Assembly (NCBI GenBank): GCA_037189645.1
Contig: JBBCIY010000008.1
Coordinates: 124,001-188,000, forward strand
Origin: Taishania sp037189645
Lineage (GTDB): Bacteria > Bacteroidota > Bacteroidia > Flavobacteriales_D > Crocinitomicaceae
DNA length: 64,000 nucleotides
Direction: 5' to 3'
Positions 16,896 to 26,500 of this stretch are shown here, piece after piece. The position numbers and the translations under genes are program-made. Each line of letters opens with the position of its first letter. Positions within the stretch are counted from its first letter, which is position 1. The notes under the pieces are model-generated. The model was given only the letters and a program-made list of their open reading frames with translations, was not told the DNA's origin and made no database searches.

Positions 16896-18295
16896 ATTTC
16901 TCCAAGTCAAAACTGGCAATCTTCCTGATTTCTTTAGACTGGCTTGTTGCATTGGCAGCCTGGGCCAGCTTCTACTATGCCCGTAAGGTGTACATTGAAG
17001 AAGTTGGTTTTTCGGTAGGTTCATCCTATTATCCCGGCATGGCAATCGTTCCGGTTTTCTGGCTGGTTATTTTCGCACTCCAGGGAACATACATTGATGT
17101 ACGAAGACTGCATCGTATGAAAGTAGCCGGGCAGACATTCTTTGGATCTTTGTTCGGAACAATTGTCTTGTTCTTCTTCCTGCTCCTGGATGACGAAGTG
17201 GATGACCACACACTTTTTTACCAGTCCATTCTGTGGTTATTCGGTATTCATTTTACTTACTTCCTCTTTGCACGGCTGCTTTTCGTCAGCCGGCTGGTTA
17301 AGAAAATACACCGGAGAGAAAAAGGATTCCGGACACTGGTCATCGGTGGAAATGAAAAAGCTGTTGACATCGTTTCGGAATTACAGCAAATGAAAAAAGG
17401 CAGCGGGCATCTGCTGGTAGGTTTTGTCAACCTGAACGGAACAGACCGGTTACTCGAAGACAAGCTTCCCTATTTGGGAAGAGCCGACGATGAGCTGGAA
17501 GTGATCATCCGCCAGCACCAGATCGAAGAGGTGATCATCGCACTCGAAAGCAAGGAACATGACCGGATCCGCAACCTGATTGTGAGGATGGAAGGAAGTG
17601 ACCTGAAAATAAACATCCTTCCGGATATGTATGACATCCTTTCCGGGTCTGTAAAAATGAGCAATCTTTTCGGAGCCCTGCTCATCGAAGTGAACGCGGA
17701 AGTAATGCCTGTTTGGCAGCGTGTCATCAAGCGATTCATTGATATCGTGCTGTCCCTGATCGCTATCATCATCCTGGTTCCTGTGTACCTGACACTGGCA
17801 GTTTTAGTGAAATTGTCCTCCCCGGGACCGATTCTGTTCTTCCAGGAACGGATCGGGAAAAACGGTGAGCCGTTCAATATTATCAAGTTCAGGACAATGT
17901 ATGTGGACGCGGAGAAATGCGGGCCTCAGCTCTCCTCGTCAGTAGATCCACGCATCACCCCCATAGGACGCATTATGCGCAAGCTCCGGCTGGACGAATT
18001 ACCCCAGTTTTTCAATGTGCTAAAAGGTGACATGTCACTGGTAGGTCCCCGGCCTGAACGCCAGTTCTTCATTGATAAGATCGTTGCTGTTGAGCCTCAG
18101 TTCCTGCAACTGACAAAGGTTCGTCCCGGAATCACATCCTGGGGTCAGGTAAAATACGGGTATGCAGAAAATGTGGACCAGATGCTCCAGCGTATGAAAT
18201 ACGACCTTCTGTATATGAAGAACCGGACATTAGCGCTGGATTTCAAGATCATGCTCTACACGATTCTGATCGTTGTCAAGGCCAAAGGAAAGTGA
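16892..18295 (+). CDS. Polyprenyl-phosphate sugar phosphotransferase (WcaJ-like)
   Basis: The 467-residue protein has four N-terminal helices (about 8-28, 50-65, 84-100, 112-132) and a Rossmann-like middle domain (about 143-235). After another hydrophobic hairpin (about 283-305) comes the bacterial sugar transferase domain with ERIGKNGEPFNIIKFRTM (319-336), the catalytic RLDELPQFFNVLKGDMSLVG and GPRPER (385-390). These enzymes transfer a hexose-1-phosphate from a nucleotide sugar to undecaprenyl phosphate, the first step of exopolysaccharide or O-glycan assembly. The Asp368-Glu369 pair expected for catalysis is present. No glycosyltransferase cluster follows, so this is an orphan initiator in this window. 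The sugar is unknown. Confidence 0.92.
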   Translation: MNFSKSKLAIFLISLDWLVALAAWASFYYARKVYIEEVGFSVGSSYYPGMAIVPVFWLVIFALQGTYIDVRRLHRMKVAGQTFFGSLFGTIVLFFFLLLDDEVDDHTLFYQSILWLFGIHFTYFLFARLLFVSRLVKKIHRREKGFRTLVIGGNEKAVDIVSELQQMKKGSGHLLVGFVNLNGTDRLLEDKLPYLGRADDELEVIIRQHQIEEVIIALESKEHDRIRNLIVRMEGSDLKINILPDMYDILSGSVKMSNLFGALLIEVNAEVMPVWQRVIKRFIDIVLSLIAIIILVPVYLTLAVLVKLSSPGPILFFQERIGKNGEPFNIIKFRTMYVDAEKCGPQLSSSVDPRITPIGRIMRKLRLDELPQFFNVLKGDMSLVGPRPERQFFIDKIVAVEPQFLQLTKVRPGITSWGQVKYGYAENVDQMLQRMKYDLLYMKNRTLALDFKIMLYTILIVVKAKGK

Positions 18296-18352
18296 TTTTT
18301 CAATTGCTGTTTTTCCGGAATTCATCCTGTCCAGCGTCACCTTTCAACTATT

Positions 18353-18384
18353 TTTGCGTCTAATAGTTATATTTATTAATTTTA
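18353..18384 (+). promoter_or_regulatory. Candidate promoter of the SBBP/PKD protein
   Basis: TTTG at 18353-18356, a 20-base spacer and TAATTTTA at 18377-18384 (one mismatch to TAnnTTTG) precede the ATG at 18404 by 19 bases. Confidence 0.4.
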
Positions 18385-18403
18385 GCAAAAACTCCGCTAC
18401 ATT

Positions 18404-21400
18404 ATGAAGCATTGGATACTACTTTCATTCGCTTTGACATTGTTCAACAGTTTTGCGCAAGACATTACGCACAAACATTCCATACACCATTCGTTTATTG
18501 AGAACAAAGGGCAATGGCATGACGATGTGCTTTTCCAATCAAAGTTCCAGGGCGGAAACATGTGGATCCAGCAGCATAAATTCGTATTTCACCTCCAGGA
18601 TTTCAGTGAAACCCACGAAGCTCACCTGGGGCAGACTTCAGTTCCCGCAAAAGAAAACAAGCAAGCTGTCGTGCATTTCAATTTCCGGAACTCCAACCAG
18701 GTAACGGACATCCATAAAGAAGGAAAAACAGATCATTACTACAATTATTTTATAGGAAATGAACCGGATAAATGGGCCAGCGATGTAAGAGGTTATTCCG
18801 AAGCTGTGTTAAGGAATCTCTACGACGGGATTGATCTGAAACTGATAGAACAGGAATTACATATCAAATATGAATTTCACGTTTATCCGAACGTAAATCC
18901 GAGCCAGTTACAAATAGACATTGCAGGATATGAGAGGATACAGCTGGACGAAAAAGGCAATCTTCACATTACTACTTCCGCAGGAAATATAATAGAGGAA
19001 AAGCCTTATGCCTACCAGATCAAAAACGGAAAAATCATTGAAATTTCCTGTAACTTCTCCTTAAAAGGGTCAACACTTTCGTTTGAGCTCGGAAATTATG
19101 ACCCGACCGTTCAGCTGATCATTGATCCAACCCTGATTTTTGCAACATACAGCGGGGCAGTATCAGACAATTTCGGGATGACGGCAACATTTGCGGCCGA
19201 TGGCAGCGTTTATTCAGGTGGTACTGTTTACGGAAACAATTACCCTACCCCGGATATGAATGCTTATGACATCACATCCAATTTTACAGTAACAGCCAAT
19301 CCTACTTACGGAATTACGGATGTATTCGCGACAAAATTTTCCCCGGACGGAACTACAATGATCTGGACCTCATTCCTTGGTGGCGGGGGACCGACACAGG
19401 GAACAGAAACTGCGCACAGCCTGATTGCTGATGAGAATGACAACTTGTTCATTTATGGAGCAACTTCCAGCCTAGATTTCCCTATTGTAAATGGTTTTCA
19501 GACAACTCATGCAGGAGGAAACACCGCCAATTATTATTATAACGGAGTATATTATGGAAATGAGGGCTCTGACATATTCATAGCAAAATTCTCTGCGAAC
19601 GGACACAATCTACTTGCTTCCACATACATCGGAGGATCAGATAATGACGGAGTCAATTACAATATTACTTCCGGAGTCTACGGAAGTTATGATTCATATG
19701 ATTCCATTACAAATAATTACGGTGATCAGTTCCGGGGAGAAATTATGCTCGACCAAAACGGAAATTGCATTGTTGCTTCCTGTACCCGCTCGACAGATTT
19801 CCCAGTTCAGAATGCTTTTCAACCCAACCTAGCCGGACAACAGGATGGTGTAATCTTTAAATTAACTCCTGATTTATCAACTCTTATCTGGTCTTCTTAT
19901 TTTGGAGGCTCCGATAATGACGCCTGTTACTCTGTAAAAATCGATTCATCGTACAATATCGTGGTGGGTGGCGGAACCAGTTCCAATGATATCCCGGGAA
20001 CTGCCGGCGGGTGGCAAAGCAGTTATAATGGCGGGAAAACGGATGGATTTGTATTCAAGCTCACTCCAGACGGACAAACATTAACACAGTCAACTTATGT
20101 TGGAACGCAAAACTTAGACCAAGTATTTTTCGTAGAAATTGACAGGAACGATAAAATTTTCGTCGTTGGTCAGAGTATCGGAGGGACTTTCCCGGTAATC
20201 AATTCACCCTATTCAAATCCGGGAAGCTCCCAGTTCATTGCTAAACTGAACGAAACTCTGACAGGAGTAGAAAATTCTACTGTATTCGGGAGCAGTACGC
20301 CTACCAAAGACCTCTCTCCTTCCGCATTCATGGTTGACATCTGCGGCAATATTTATCTTTGCGGCTGGGGAGGGGAACTAATCAAACCCAATAACCTGTT
20401 AACACCTGATGATTATCTATCAGGAATGCCCATTACATCGGCAACAGCATTTCAAACAACACCTCCGAACGGATTCGATTTTTATCTATTTGTAATGAAA
20501 AATGATTTTTCAGATGTCTTATATGCAAGCTACCTCGGTGGACACCAGGCAAAAGAGCACGTAGACGGAGGGACTTCACGCTTTGATAAGAACGGAATCG
20601 TTTATCAGGCAATGTGTGGAGGATGTGGAGGATTCAGCGATTTTCCTACTACACCAGGAGCTTACTCAGAAAACAATCAGAGTACCAAATGCAATAGTCT
20701 GGTTTTCAAGTTTGACTTCAACCTCATTCCAAATGCAGAGTTTATCGCCGATCAGACAATAGGTTGTGCTCCGTTTACTGTAACATTCGACAACTTTTCT
20801 TCCGCATCTGACTCCTACCTCTGGGATTTTGGAAACGGGAACACTACATCTGTAGTTGAAGAGCCGACGATCACTTATACTAGTCCCGGAACCTATACCG
20901 TGAAGTTATATGTTACCGACAGTGTTTGCCTGCTGACAGACAGTGCACAGATTGTCATTACAGTAACAGACTCCATTCAATTATCAACCTCTGCAGATCA
21001 GCAATTGTGCCTGCCCGCTCCTTTAAATTTAACCGCCTTCACGAATGGAGCAGCAGACACTTTTCTCTGGAGCGATGATCCTTCTTTTACAAATGTACTG
21101 AACAGCAATACTTCCGATTCAACACTGACGATTACTCCGACAGAAACCACAACCTACTATGTGCAGGCTTCCAATCCCGGATGCAGCAAGGTAGACAGCG
21201 TCGTCGTCCATTTCATAGGGTCTTCGATACATCTTGTCGGAGATGACTCTCTATGTCTGGGGGAAACAAGCACCATTACCGCCGTGAACAGTAACCCTGC
21301 CATTAATTTCACCTATCAATGGGGTCCTGCAGGAGAAATTATCAGTGGAAACGGAACAAATCAGGTGCAGGTGCAACCTTCCCAGTCTCAGTTTATTTAT

Positions 21401-21988
21401 GTAACAGCGACTGCCCAAAACGGATGTGAAGCGGAAGATTCCATCTGGATCGCTGTTGGCAGTATTCCCGATTCATTGGTAAATGTATCCGCCAATCCTG
21501 CCATTGTTCCGATAGGCGGACAAACCCACTTAACAGCTTCTCCCGGCGGATACAGCTATAACTGGCTGCCCCCCGGATCCGTTCATTCTCCGACAAGCCA
21601 GACAACAGGTGCAACTGTGGAAGAATCAACTGTATTCACCGTTCTGATCACTGACGGTGTCTGCCAGAAAACGGATACCGTATGGGTACAGGCATTTCCG
21701 TTCGTATGTGACGATCCGTTTGTTTATGTGCCGAATGCTTTTACTCCCAACGGTGACGGAGAGAACGACGTACTGTACGTCTACGGAGAAATGATTTACG
21801 GTATTTTATTCAGGATTTATGACCGATGGGGGGAACTGGTATTTGAAACAACCGACAGAAACGGTGGATGGGACGGAACATTCAGAGGAAAATTGCTCGA
21901 TCCTGATGTATATGATTATTACCTGCGGGTAGACTGTATTGATGGGATACAGAACATCATCAAAGGAAACATCACATTAATGCGATAA
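18404..21988 (+). CDS. SBBP beta-propeller/PKD surface protein with CHU_C sorting domain
   Basis: The 1194-residue protein has a signal peptide (MKHWILLSFALTLFNSFAQ). An N-terminal domain of the kind preceding SBBP repeats (about 28-245: FIENKGQW, then HYYNYFIGNEPDKW) follows. SBBP-like propeller blades run to about 760, marked by repeats such as FKLTPDLSTLIWSSYFGGSD and FKLTPDGQTLTQSTYVG. A PKD domain follows at about 778-850 (YLWDFGNGNTTS), then two Ig-like modules, and the gliding-motility-associated CHU_C domain from about 1100 (YVPNAFTPNGDGEND) to the terminal ITLMR. It should be exported through the type IX system and kept on the cell surface. The role is probably adhesion or recognition; no catalytic site was seen. 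Confidence 0.93.
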   Translation: MKHWILLSFALTLFNSFAQDITHKHSIHHSFIENKGQWHDDVLFQSKFQGGNMWIQQHKFVFHLQDFSETHEAHLGQTSVPAKENKQAVVHFNFRNSNQVTDIHKEGKTDHYYNYFIGNEPDKWASDVRGYSEAVLRNLYDGIDLKLIEQELHIKYEFHVYPNVNPSQLQIDIAGYERIQLDEKGNLHITTSAGNIIEEKPYAYQIKNGKIIEISCNFSLKGSTLSFELGNYDPTVQLIIDPTLIFATYSGAVSDNFGMTATFAADGSVYSGGTVYGNNYPTPDMNAYDITSNFTVTANPTYGITDVFATKFSPDGTTMIWTSFLGGGGPTQGTETAHSLIADENDNLFIYGATSSLDFPIVNGFQTTHAGGNTANYYYNGVYYGNEGSDIFIAKFSANGHNLLASTYIGGSDNDGVNYNITSGVYGSYDSYDSITNNYGDQFRGEIMLDQNGNCIVASCTRSTDFPVQNAFQPNLAGQQDGVIFKLTPDLSTLIWSSYFGGSDNDACYSVKIDSSYNIVVGGGTSSNDIPGTAGGWQSSYNGGKTDGFVFKLTPDGQTLTQSTYVGTQNLDQVFFVEIDRNDKIFVVGQSIGGTFPVINSPYSNPGSSQFIAKLNETLTGVENSTVFGSSTPTKDLSPSAFMVDICGNIYLCGWGGELIKPNNLLTPDDYLSGMPITSATAFQTTPPNGFDFYLFVMKNDFSDVLYASYLGGHQAKEHVDGGTSRFDKNGIVYQAMCGGCGGFSDFPTTPGAYSENNQSTKCNSLVFKFDFNLIPNAEFIADQTIGCAPFTVTFDNFSSASDSYLWDFGNGNTTSVVEEPTITYTSPGTYTVKLYVTDSVCLLTDSAQIVITVTDSIQLSTSADQQLCLPAPLNLTAFTNGAADTFLWSDDPSFTNVLNSNTSDSTLTITPTETTTYYVQASNPGCSKVDSVVVHFIGSSIHLVGDDSLCLGETSTITAVNSNPAINFTYQWGPAGEIISGNGTNQVQVQPSQSQFIYVTATAQNGCEAEDSIWIAVGSIPDSLVNVSANPAIVPIGGQTHLTASPGGYSYNWLPPGSVHSPTSQTTGATVEESTVFTVLITDGVCQKTDTVWVQAFPFVCDDPFVYVPNAFTPNGDGENDVLYVYGEMIYGILFRIYDRWGELVFETTDRNGGWDGTFRGKLLDPDVYDYYLRVDCIDGIQNIIKGNITLMR

Positions 21989-22044
21989 ATCATTTTACCT
22001 TTTTTAAGGTACTGGCCGATGAGTATTAAACCATAACTTTTCTT

Positions 22045-22052
22045 TAAATTTG
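22045..22052 (+). promoter_or_regulatory. Candidate -7 element for the flavoprotein gene
   Basis: TAAATTTG matches TAnnTTTG, 28 bases before the ATG at 22081. No good -33 element was seen. A small hairpin (21996-22011, TACCTT/AAGGTA) lies between it and the previous stop. Confidence 0.35.
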
Positions 22053-22080
22053 CACCCAAAATTTAAAGACTCCCACCGCG

Positions 22081-23091
22081 ATGATTGAAACAGATATAAT
22101 TATAATTGGAGCAGGGCCGGTTGGACTGTTCACCGTTTTTGAGGCAGGATTGTTAAAATTACGCTGCCATCTGATTGATTCTCTTCCACAACCGGGCGGG
22201 CAATGTTCCGAAATCTATCCAAAAAAACCCATCTATGACATCCCTGGGTTCCCGTCTGTACTGGCAGGTGACCTGATCGACAACCTGATGGAGCAGGCCG
22301 CTCCTTTCAAGCCTGGTTTTACACTTGGTGAAGCTGCCGTATCCATTGACAAAACAGACGATGATAAATTTATCGTAACCACGGTCAAAGGAACAAAGCA
22401 CATTGCACCTGTTGTGATGATCGCAGGAGGATTAGGTGTTTTCGAGCCGAGAAAACCACCTATTGATACCATCGAAGCATTCGAGGACAAAGGAGTTGAA
22501 TACATCATTAAAGATCCTGAATTTTACAGGGGAAAACGTTGCGTAATCGCAGGTGGAGGTGATTCCGCCCTGGACTGGTCAATTTTCCTGTCCGAAAAAA
22601 ATATTGCCAGTGAAGTGACGCTGGTGCACCGCTCGGCATCTTTCAGAGGGCATCTGGATTCCGTACAAAAAGTGATCGATCTTGCAGAAGCAGGGAAAAT
22701 CAAACTGGTAACGGAGGCAGAAGTTGTGGGGTTGAATGGCTCCGGAAAACTGGAAAGCGTTGTTATCAAACACAATACCGAAGGAGAATTTACAAAAGAA
22801 ACCGATCATTTCATTCCTCTTTTCGGGTTAAAACCTGCTTTGGGGCCAATCGCTGATTGGGGACTGGAGATCGAAAAGGGAGCGATCAAAGTAGACACGC
22901 TGGATTATTCAACCAACATCCCCGGGATCTACGCGATCGGTGATATCAATACATACACCAACAAACTGAAACTGATCCTGTGCGGGTTCCACGAAGGAAC
23001 ACTGGCCGTTCAATCTGCATTTGCCCGTATTCACCCGGACAAGAAGAACATATTGAAGTATACGACCGTAAATGGTGTGCAGGGGTTTTAA
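22081..23091 (+). CDS. Ferredoxin-NADP reductase (thioredoxin-reductase-like type)
   Basis: The 336-residue flavoprotein has an FAD-binding GAGPVG (10-15), an NADP-binding GGGDSALD (158-165) with a downstream VTLVHR, and the C-terminal FAD signature GIYAIGDI. The CxxC redox pair that thioredoxin reductase carries after its NADP motif is absent (SALDWSIFL here). This assigns it to the ferredoxin/flavodoxin-NADP reductase branch (YumC-like). It would exchange electrons between NADPH and ferredoxin in the cytoplasm. The gene is monocistronic, followed by a long inverted repeat that separates it from the convergent Rhs locus. Confidence is good for family and moderate for the physiological partner. 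Confidence 0.9.
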   Translation: MIETDIIIIGAGPVGLFTVFEAGLLKLRCHLIDSLPQPGGQCSEIYPKKPIYDIPGFPSVLAGDLIDNLMEQAAPFKPGFTLGEAAVSIDKTDDDKFIVTTVKGTKHIAPVVMIAGGLGVFEPRKPPIDTIEAFEDKGVEYIIKDPEFYRGKRCVIAGGGDSALDWSIFLSEKNIASEVTLVHRSASFRGHLDSVQKVIDLAEAGKIKLVTEAEVVGLNGSGKLESVVIKHNTEGEFTKETDHFIPLFGLKPALGPIADWGLEIEKGAIKVDTLDYSTNIPGIYAIGDINTYTNKLKLILCGFHEGTLAVQSAFARIHPDKKNILKYTTVNGVQGF

Positions 23092-23133
23092 AGCAGAATA
23101 CCAGCTATATTTCTCTAGAAATCATATTGATTT

Positions 23134-23179
23134 TCAAAATATAGTATGAGTTTGGAGTTAAGTTCATACTATATTTTGA
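23134..23179. terminator. Long inverted repeat between convergent units
   Basis: Two perfect 16-base arms (23134-23149 and 23164-23179, TCAAAATATAGTATGA and its complement) flank a 14-base loop. It lies between the ends of the plus-strand flavoprotein gene and the minus-strand Rhs operon, the position of a bidirectional terminator. The A/T-rich stem lacks a clear T tract. Confidence 0.55.
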
Positions 23180-23249
23180 GTTTTAACAAATAATAACTAT
23201 CAATATAATCGCGAAATCCGATAATTGATAAAGTTACCTACCCTGCCAA

Positions 23250-23561
23250 TCATAAAATATACAAAAACAATAAACTTATGATAAACAGAGTAAGATATAC
23301 AATGTTTTGCACTAAAATATTACCTTTTGCAGGAGTTACTTTCATATAAATGAAAGTGTTTATCATCAATAAAAATATACAAATTGAAATAATATATTTC
23401 TTATCAAGAACACAGCAATGTGATATAGATGAAAAAATGATGAAAAAGTCGATTAATGAGACCAAACATATAGCATAAATATGTGGTACATCTTTTTCTT
23501 TAAATTTCGATTCATAAAAATTTCGAATATTAAAAATTAATTTACTTCTCCATCGTACCAT
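23250..23561 (-). CDS. Small three-helix membrane protein, candidate Rhs immunity protein
   Basis: The ATG at 23561 gives 103 residues; its A is shared with the TAA stop of the RHS gene (TAATG), so translation is coupled. An in-frame TTG six bases earlier is less likely. Three transmembrane segments are visible at about 29-47, 55-73 and 82-101, after a basic N-terminus (MVRWRSKLIFNIRNFYESKF). I recognise no family. A small membrane protein coupled directly to the 3' end of an RHS gene is the usual place for an immunity gene. A membrane protein would suit a tip that is itself hydrophobic. The base composition is markedly A/T-rich compared with neighbours, as often in tip/immunity cassettes. 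The immunity role is inference. Confidence 0.65.
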   Translation of the reverse strand: MVRWRSKLIFNIRNFYESKFKEKDVPHIYAICLVSLIDFFIIFSSISHCCVLDKKYIISICIFLLMINTFIYMKVTPAKGNILVQNIVYLTLFIISLLFLYIL

Positions 23562-26500
23562 TACCAACCGCTTTTAAAAAGTTCCCACATTTCTTCGTAT
23601 GAAACATTACCATAATGGTCCAATGTGGCTCCAGATTTAATTGCAGCCCCATGTATCCATTGAACTGCAGGTTTTAATAGAAAATAAGTAGCACTCACAG
23701 CTGTACCAACAGGACCGCAAAATCCTACTACACCAAAAAAAGCATCAGCACCTGTTTCTATAGAAATACTTCCATTTGTTGTGATTTCAGTATAAGCCGT
23801 ATGAGCTGTAACAGCAATTCCAATAAAATTAAGAATAACTCCTCCTGTTTTTACTACTTTTAATGCAGAGGTCTTTGTTGAATTAATATCCATAGCCCTA
23901 ACCTTTGAGGACTTAACAAACTCAGCATCAACATATTGATTTCCATTAAAATTAATACTCCATGTTTTTGTTTCCCCTTTATATTGTACCTGAAATTTAC
24001 CCGATTCTAACAATTTTTTAGCTTTCTCAAGTCCACCTAATTTTTCTATTGCAAGTGCTGATAGGCTTAATTCAGTAGTGGGTATTTCTTCCAACATATC
24101 CCACACCCAATTTGAGATGGGTGTTGTAGAACTCGAAGATTTAGTCGGTTGATTTGAGTTAGTTGGCGTTTTAGCTTTACTTAATGAAAGTAGTGAACCA
24201 ACTTTTAACGACTTCGCATCTTGAGAGTTTATTTTTTGCAATTCTTGATAATCAGTGCCTGTACGTTTACCAACACTATAATATGTATCACCTTTTTCAA
24301 CTTTCCAAAACCATGCACCTCCTACTTTTGCAGAGTCCGCTCCATTCGGGTCAATAAACCAAACAGGGTTATTTCCATTCAATGCATACGGTGATTCTTG
24401 CGGTTTAAATACAGGGTCTTTTGTTAGCCATCTCCCTAACCTTGGGTCATATTGCCTAAACTGTGTTGTGTAGCTATTTTTCGTTCCTTTCATCTCGTCA
24501 TCACTCTCGTAGCCATTAAACCCATAACGATAATCCCCGTCACTTTCATGTTTTCCTGGCATCTGCATACCATATGGGTAGTAATCAGAATAGATTTTTA
24601 TATCTGCCGTATAATAACGGGATGGTACAATTTCACTTCCAAATACAGCGCCTTGTAATGACAGGTTATGATTGCCCGTACTAGCATCATCCGTTGGATT
24701 CAAATTATCCGAAAAACACCAGTATCCTTTAAGATTCGGCTCCGTTCCCTGGAAAATGGTGGATTTGTCTTGTTGAATCTGGGTAGCTGAACGTTCGACA
24801 TTCCAATAGCTCACTTCACGGATATCTCCGTTAAAGTAGTAACCTACAGGCCTGGCTCCTACATAAAACGGTGCATCTAGCCCTGAAAAAGAACCTGTAA
24901 CAGCATATGTCGTAGAATTTTCCAAAATACCATCTACATAAATTTTCCAAGTAGTAGTGTTAGTGCCTATTTTTACTGTTCCCGCTATATGGTGCCACTG
25001 TCCATCGTTAACGGCTGTAACACTCTGACCAGAAGAATAAGAGGTTACTGTTCCATGTCTTCCATCAAAATTGACTCTTCCGTTTGAGAACAAATTTAAA
25101 TGTACCCCTTTCTGTAAACCTACATATATGATCTGAGAAGCGATACCTACTGATCCTGATACGGGTGGCGTAGTAGTCCTTATCCAGGCCTCCAGTGTCA
25201 CCTCATTCGAAAGATCTGCTGAAAAGGTTGCCGATATCGCCCTATCATTTACACCATCAAACTTACCATAATAACGCTGGATATTTTCTGTTCTTCCAAT
25301 CTTACTGTCCGTTATCACCTGCAGCACATTCCCCAGGTGATTTGACAATTCATAACGCTTGTCTCCGACTTCATTGATCACTAAACCTTCGTTGTTATAT
25401 GATATCGGGAACATCTCAAGATTCAATTGCTCCTGCCCCAGTCTTGATGATCCGTATATATTACGTTCCCGAAGATAGATATTATCATCATCATCGTTCG
25501 CAGAATATACACTCATTACATTTCCCTGTGCATCATGAACATAGTATGTCGTATGATGATGATTACCGTCAAAGTATTCCTTTACGGTACGATTTCCCAT
25601 ACCATCATAATAAAAGTATATTACTCTTCCGTCAGTGTAGTTGATTTGCTTGACTTTATTGGTAACGGTCCATAAAATGTTATCAATTCCTTCATCCACG
25701 TCTTTAACCAGCTGACCGATGGCATCATATGAATAATTATCCGCATTCATTGAATTATCAATATCTACATTGCTGAATAGTGAGGCTCCTGCCAAATCAT
25801 TTACCCAGTTCAGCTGGTTGGTACCTGCATTGTAATAGTATTCAAAAATATCCATTGGTATTCCACTTCCTCCAACATGACGTTTCAGGGTTTGCAGATT
25901 ACCGTTTTCATCAAAACTATAACTACTCTTATATCCTGACAAATTATGGCTTACCGACAATGTCCGGTTATAACCCGTCATTGACTTAATACGATTCAGC
26001 TGATCATAAGTATAATTGGTCTGGTGCGTACCCAAAGCTGCTTCAGTATCATCTGAAATAGCGGTGTGCATGCTGCGGATATTACCGCTATACAATCCTG
26101 CCCCCAGGTTCGGATCTCCGCTCAGGGTATAATTGAGCATGGCAGTATTAGCAGCCTGATAATCGCCATTGTAATAGCTCAAACTGTACCCGAATACATC
26201 TCTTCCGACCTGAGAATTAACCACTGTTTTTTTTCCATCTGAGCCCATCATGGTCTGCTCGCTCACTTCTTCCCCATTCACACTCTTAATCCATCCCTGA
26301 ATGGTATAAGCGTAATCCAGCGCCTGTACTTTCTTTTCTCCCAGCTCTGTTCTGGCAAGCGGACCATGGTCATAGTAAAAATACTTAGCATCCTTCTCCC
26401 ACACAAAGCCGTCTTTCGAAGTTTCTGTTATTGTTACACGGTTATCATCATCGTAACTATAACGATGCATAAACTGATCCTGTCTTCCAGGCTGATAAAT

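Noticed and set aside
18404..21988. SBBP protein read as a possible enzyme
   Set aside because: No catalytic signature was seen; all parts are propeller, PKD and sorting modules.
22081..23091. Thioredoxin reductase
   Set aside because: The CxxC redox pair after the NADP motif is absent, so the ferredoxin-NADP reductase-like branch fits better.
23250..23561. Fragment of a transposase or IS remnant in the A/T-rich region
   Set aside because: No transposase motif or terminal repeats were found; the frame is a coherent three-helix protein coupled to the RHS stop.
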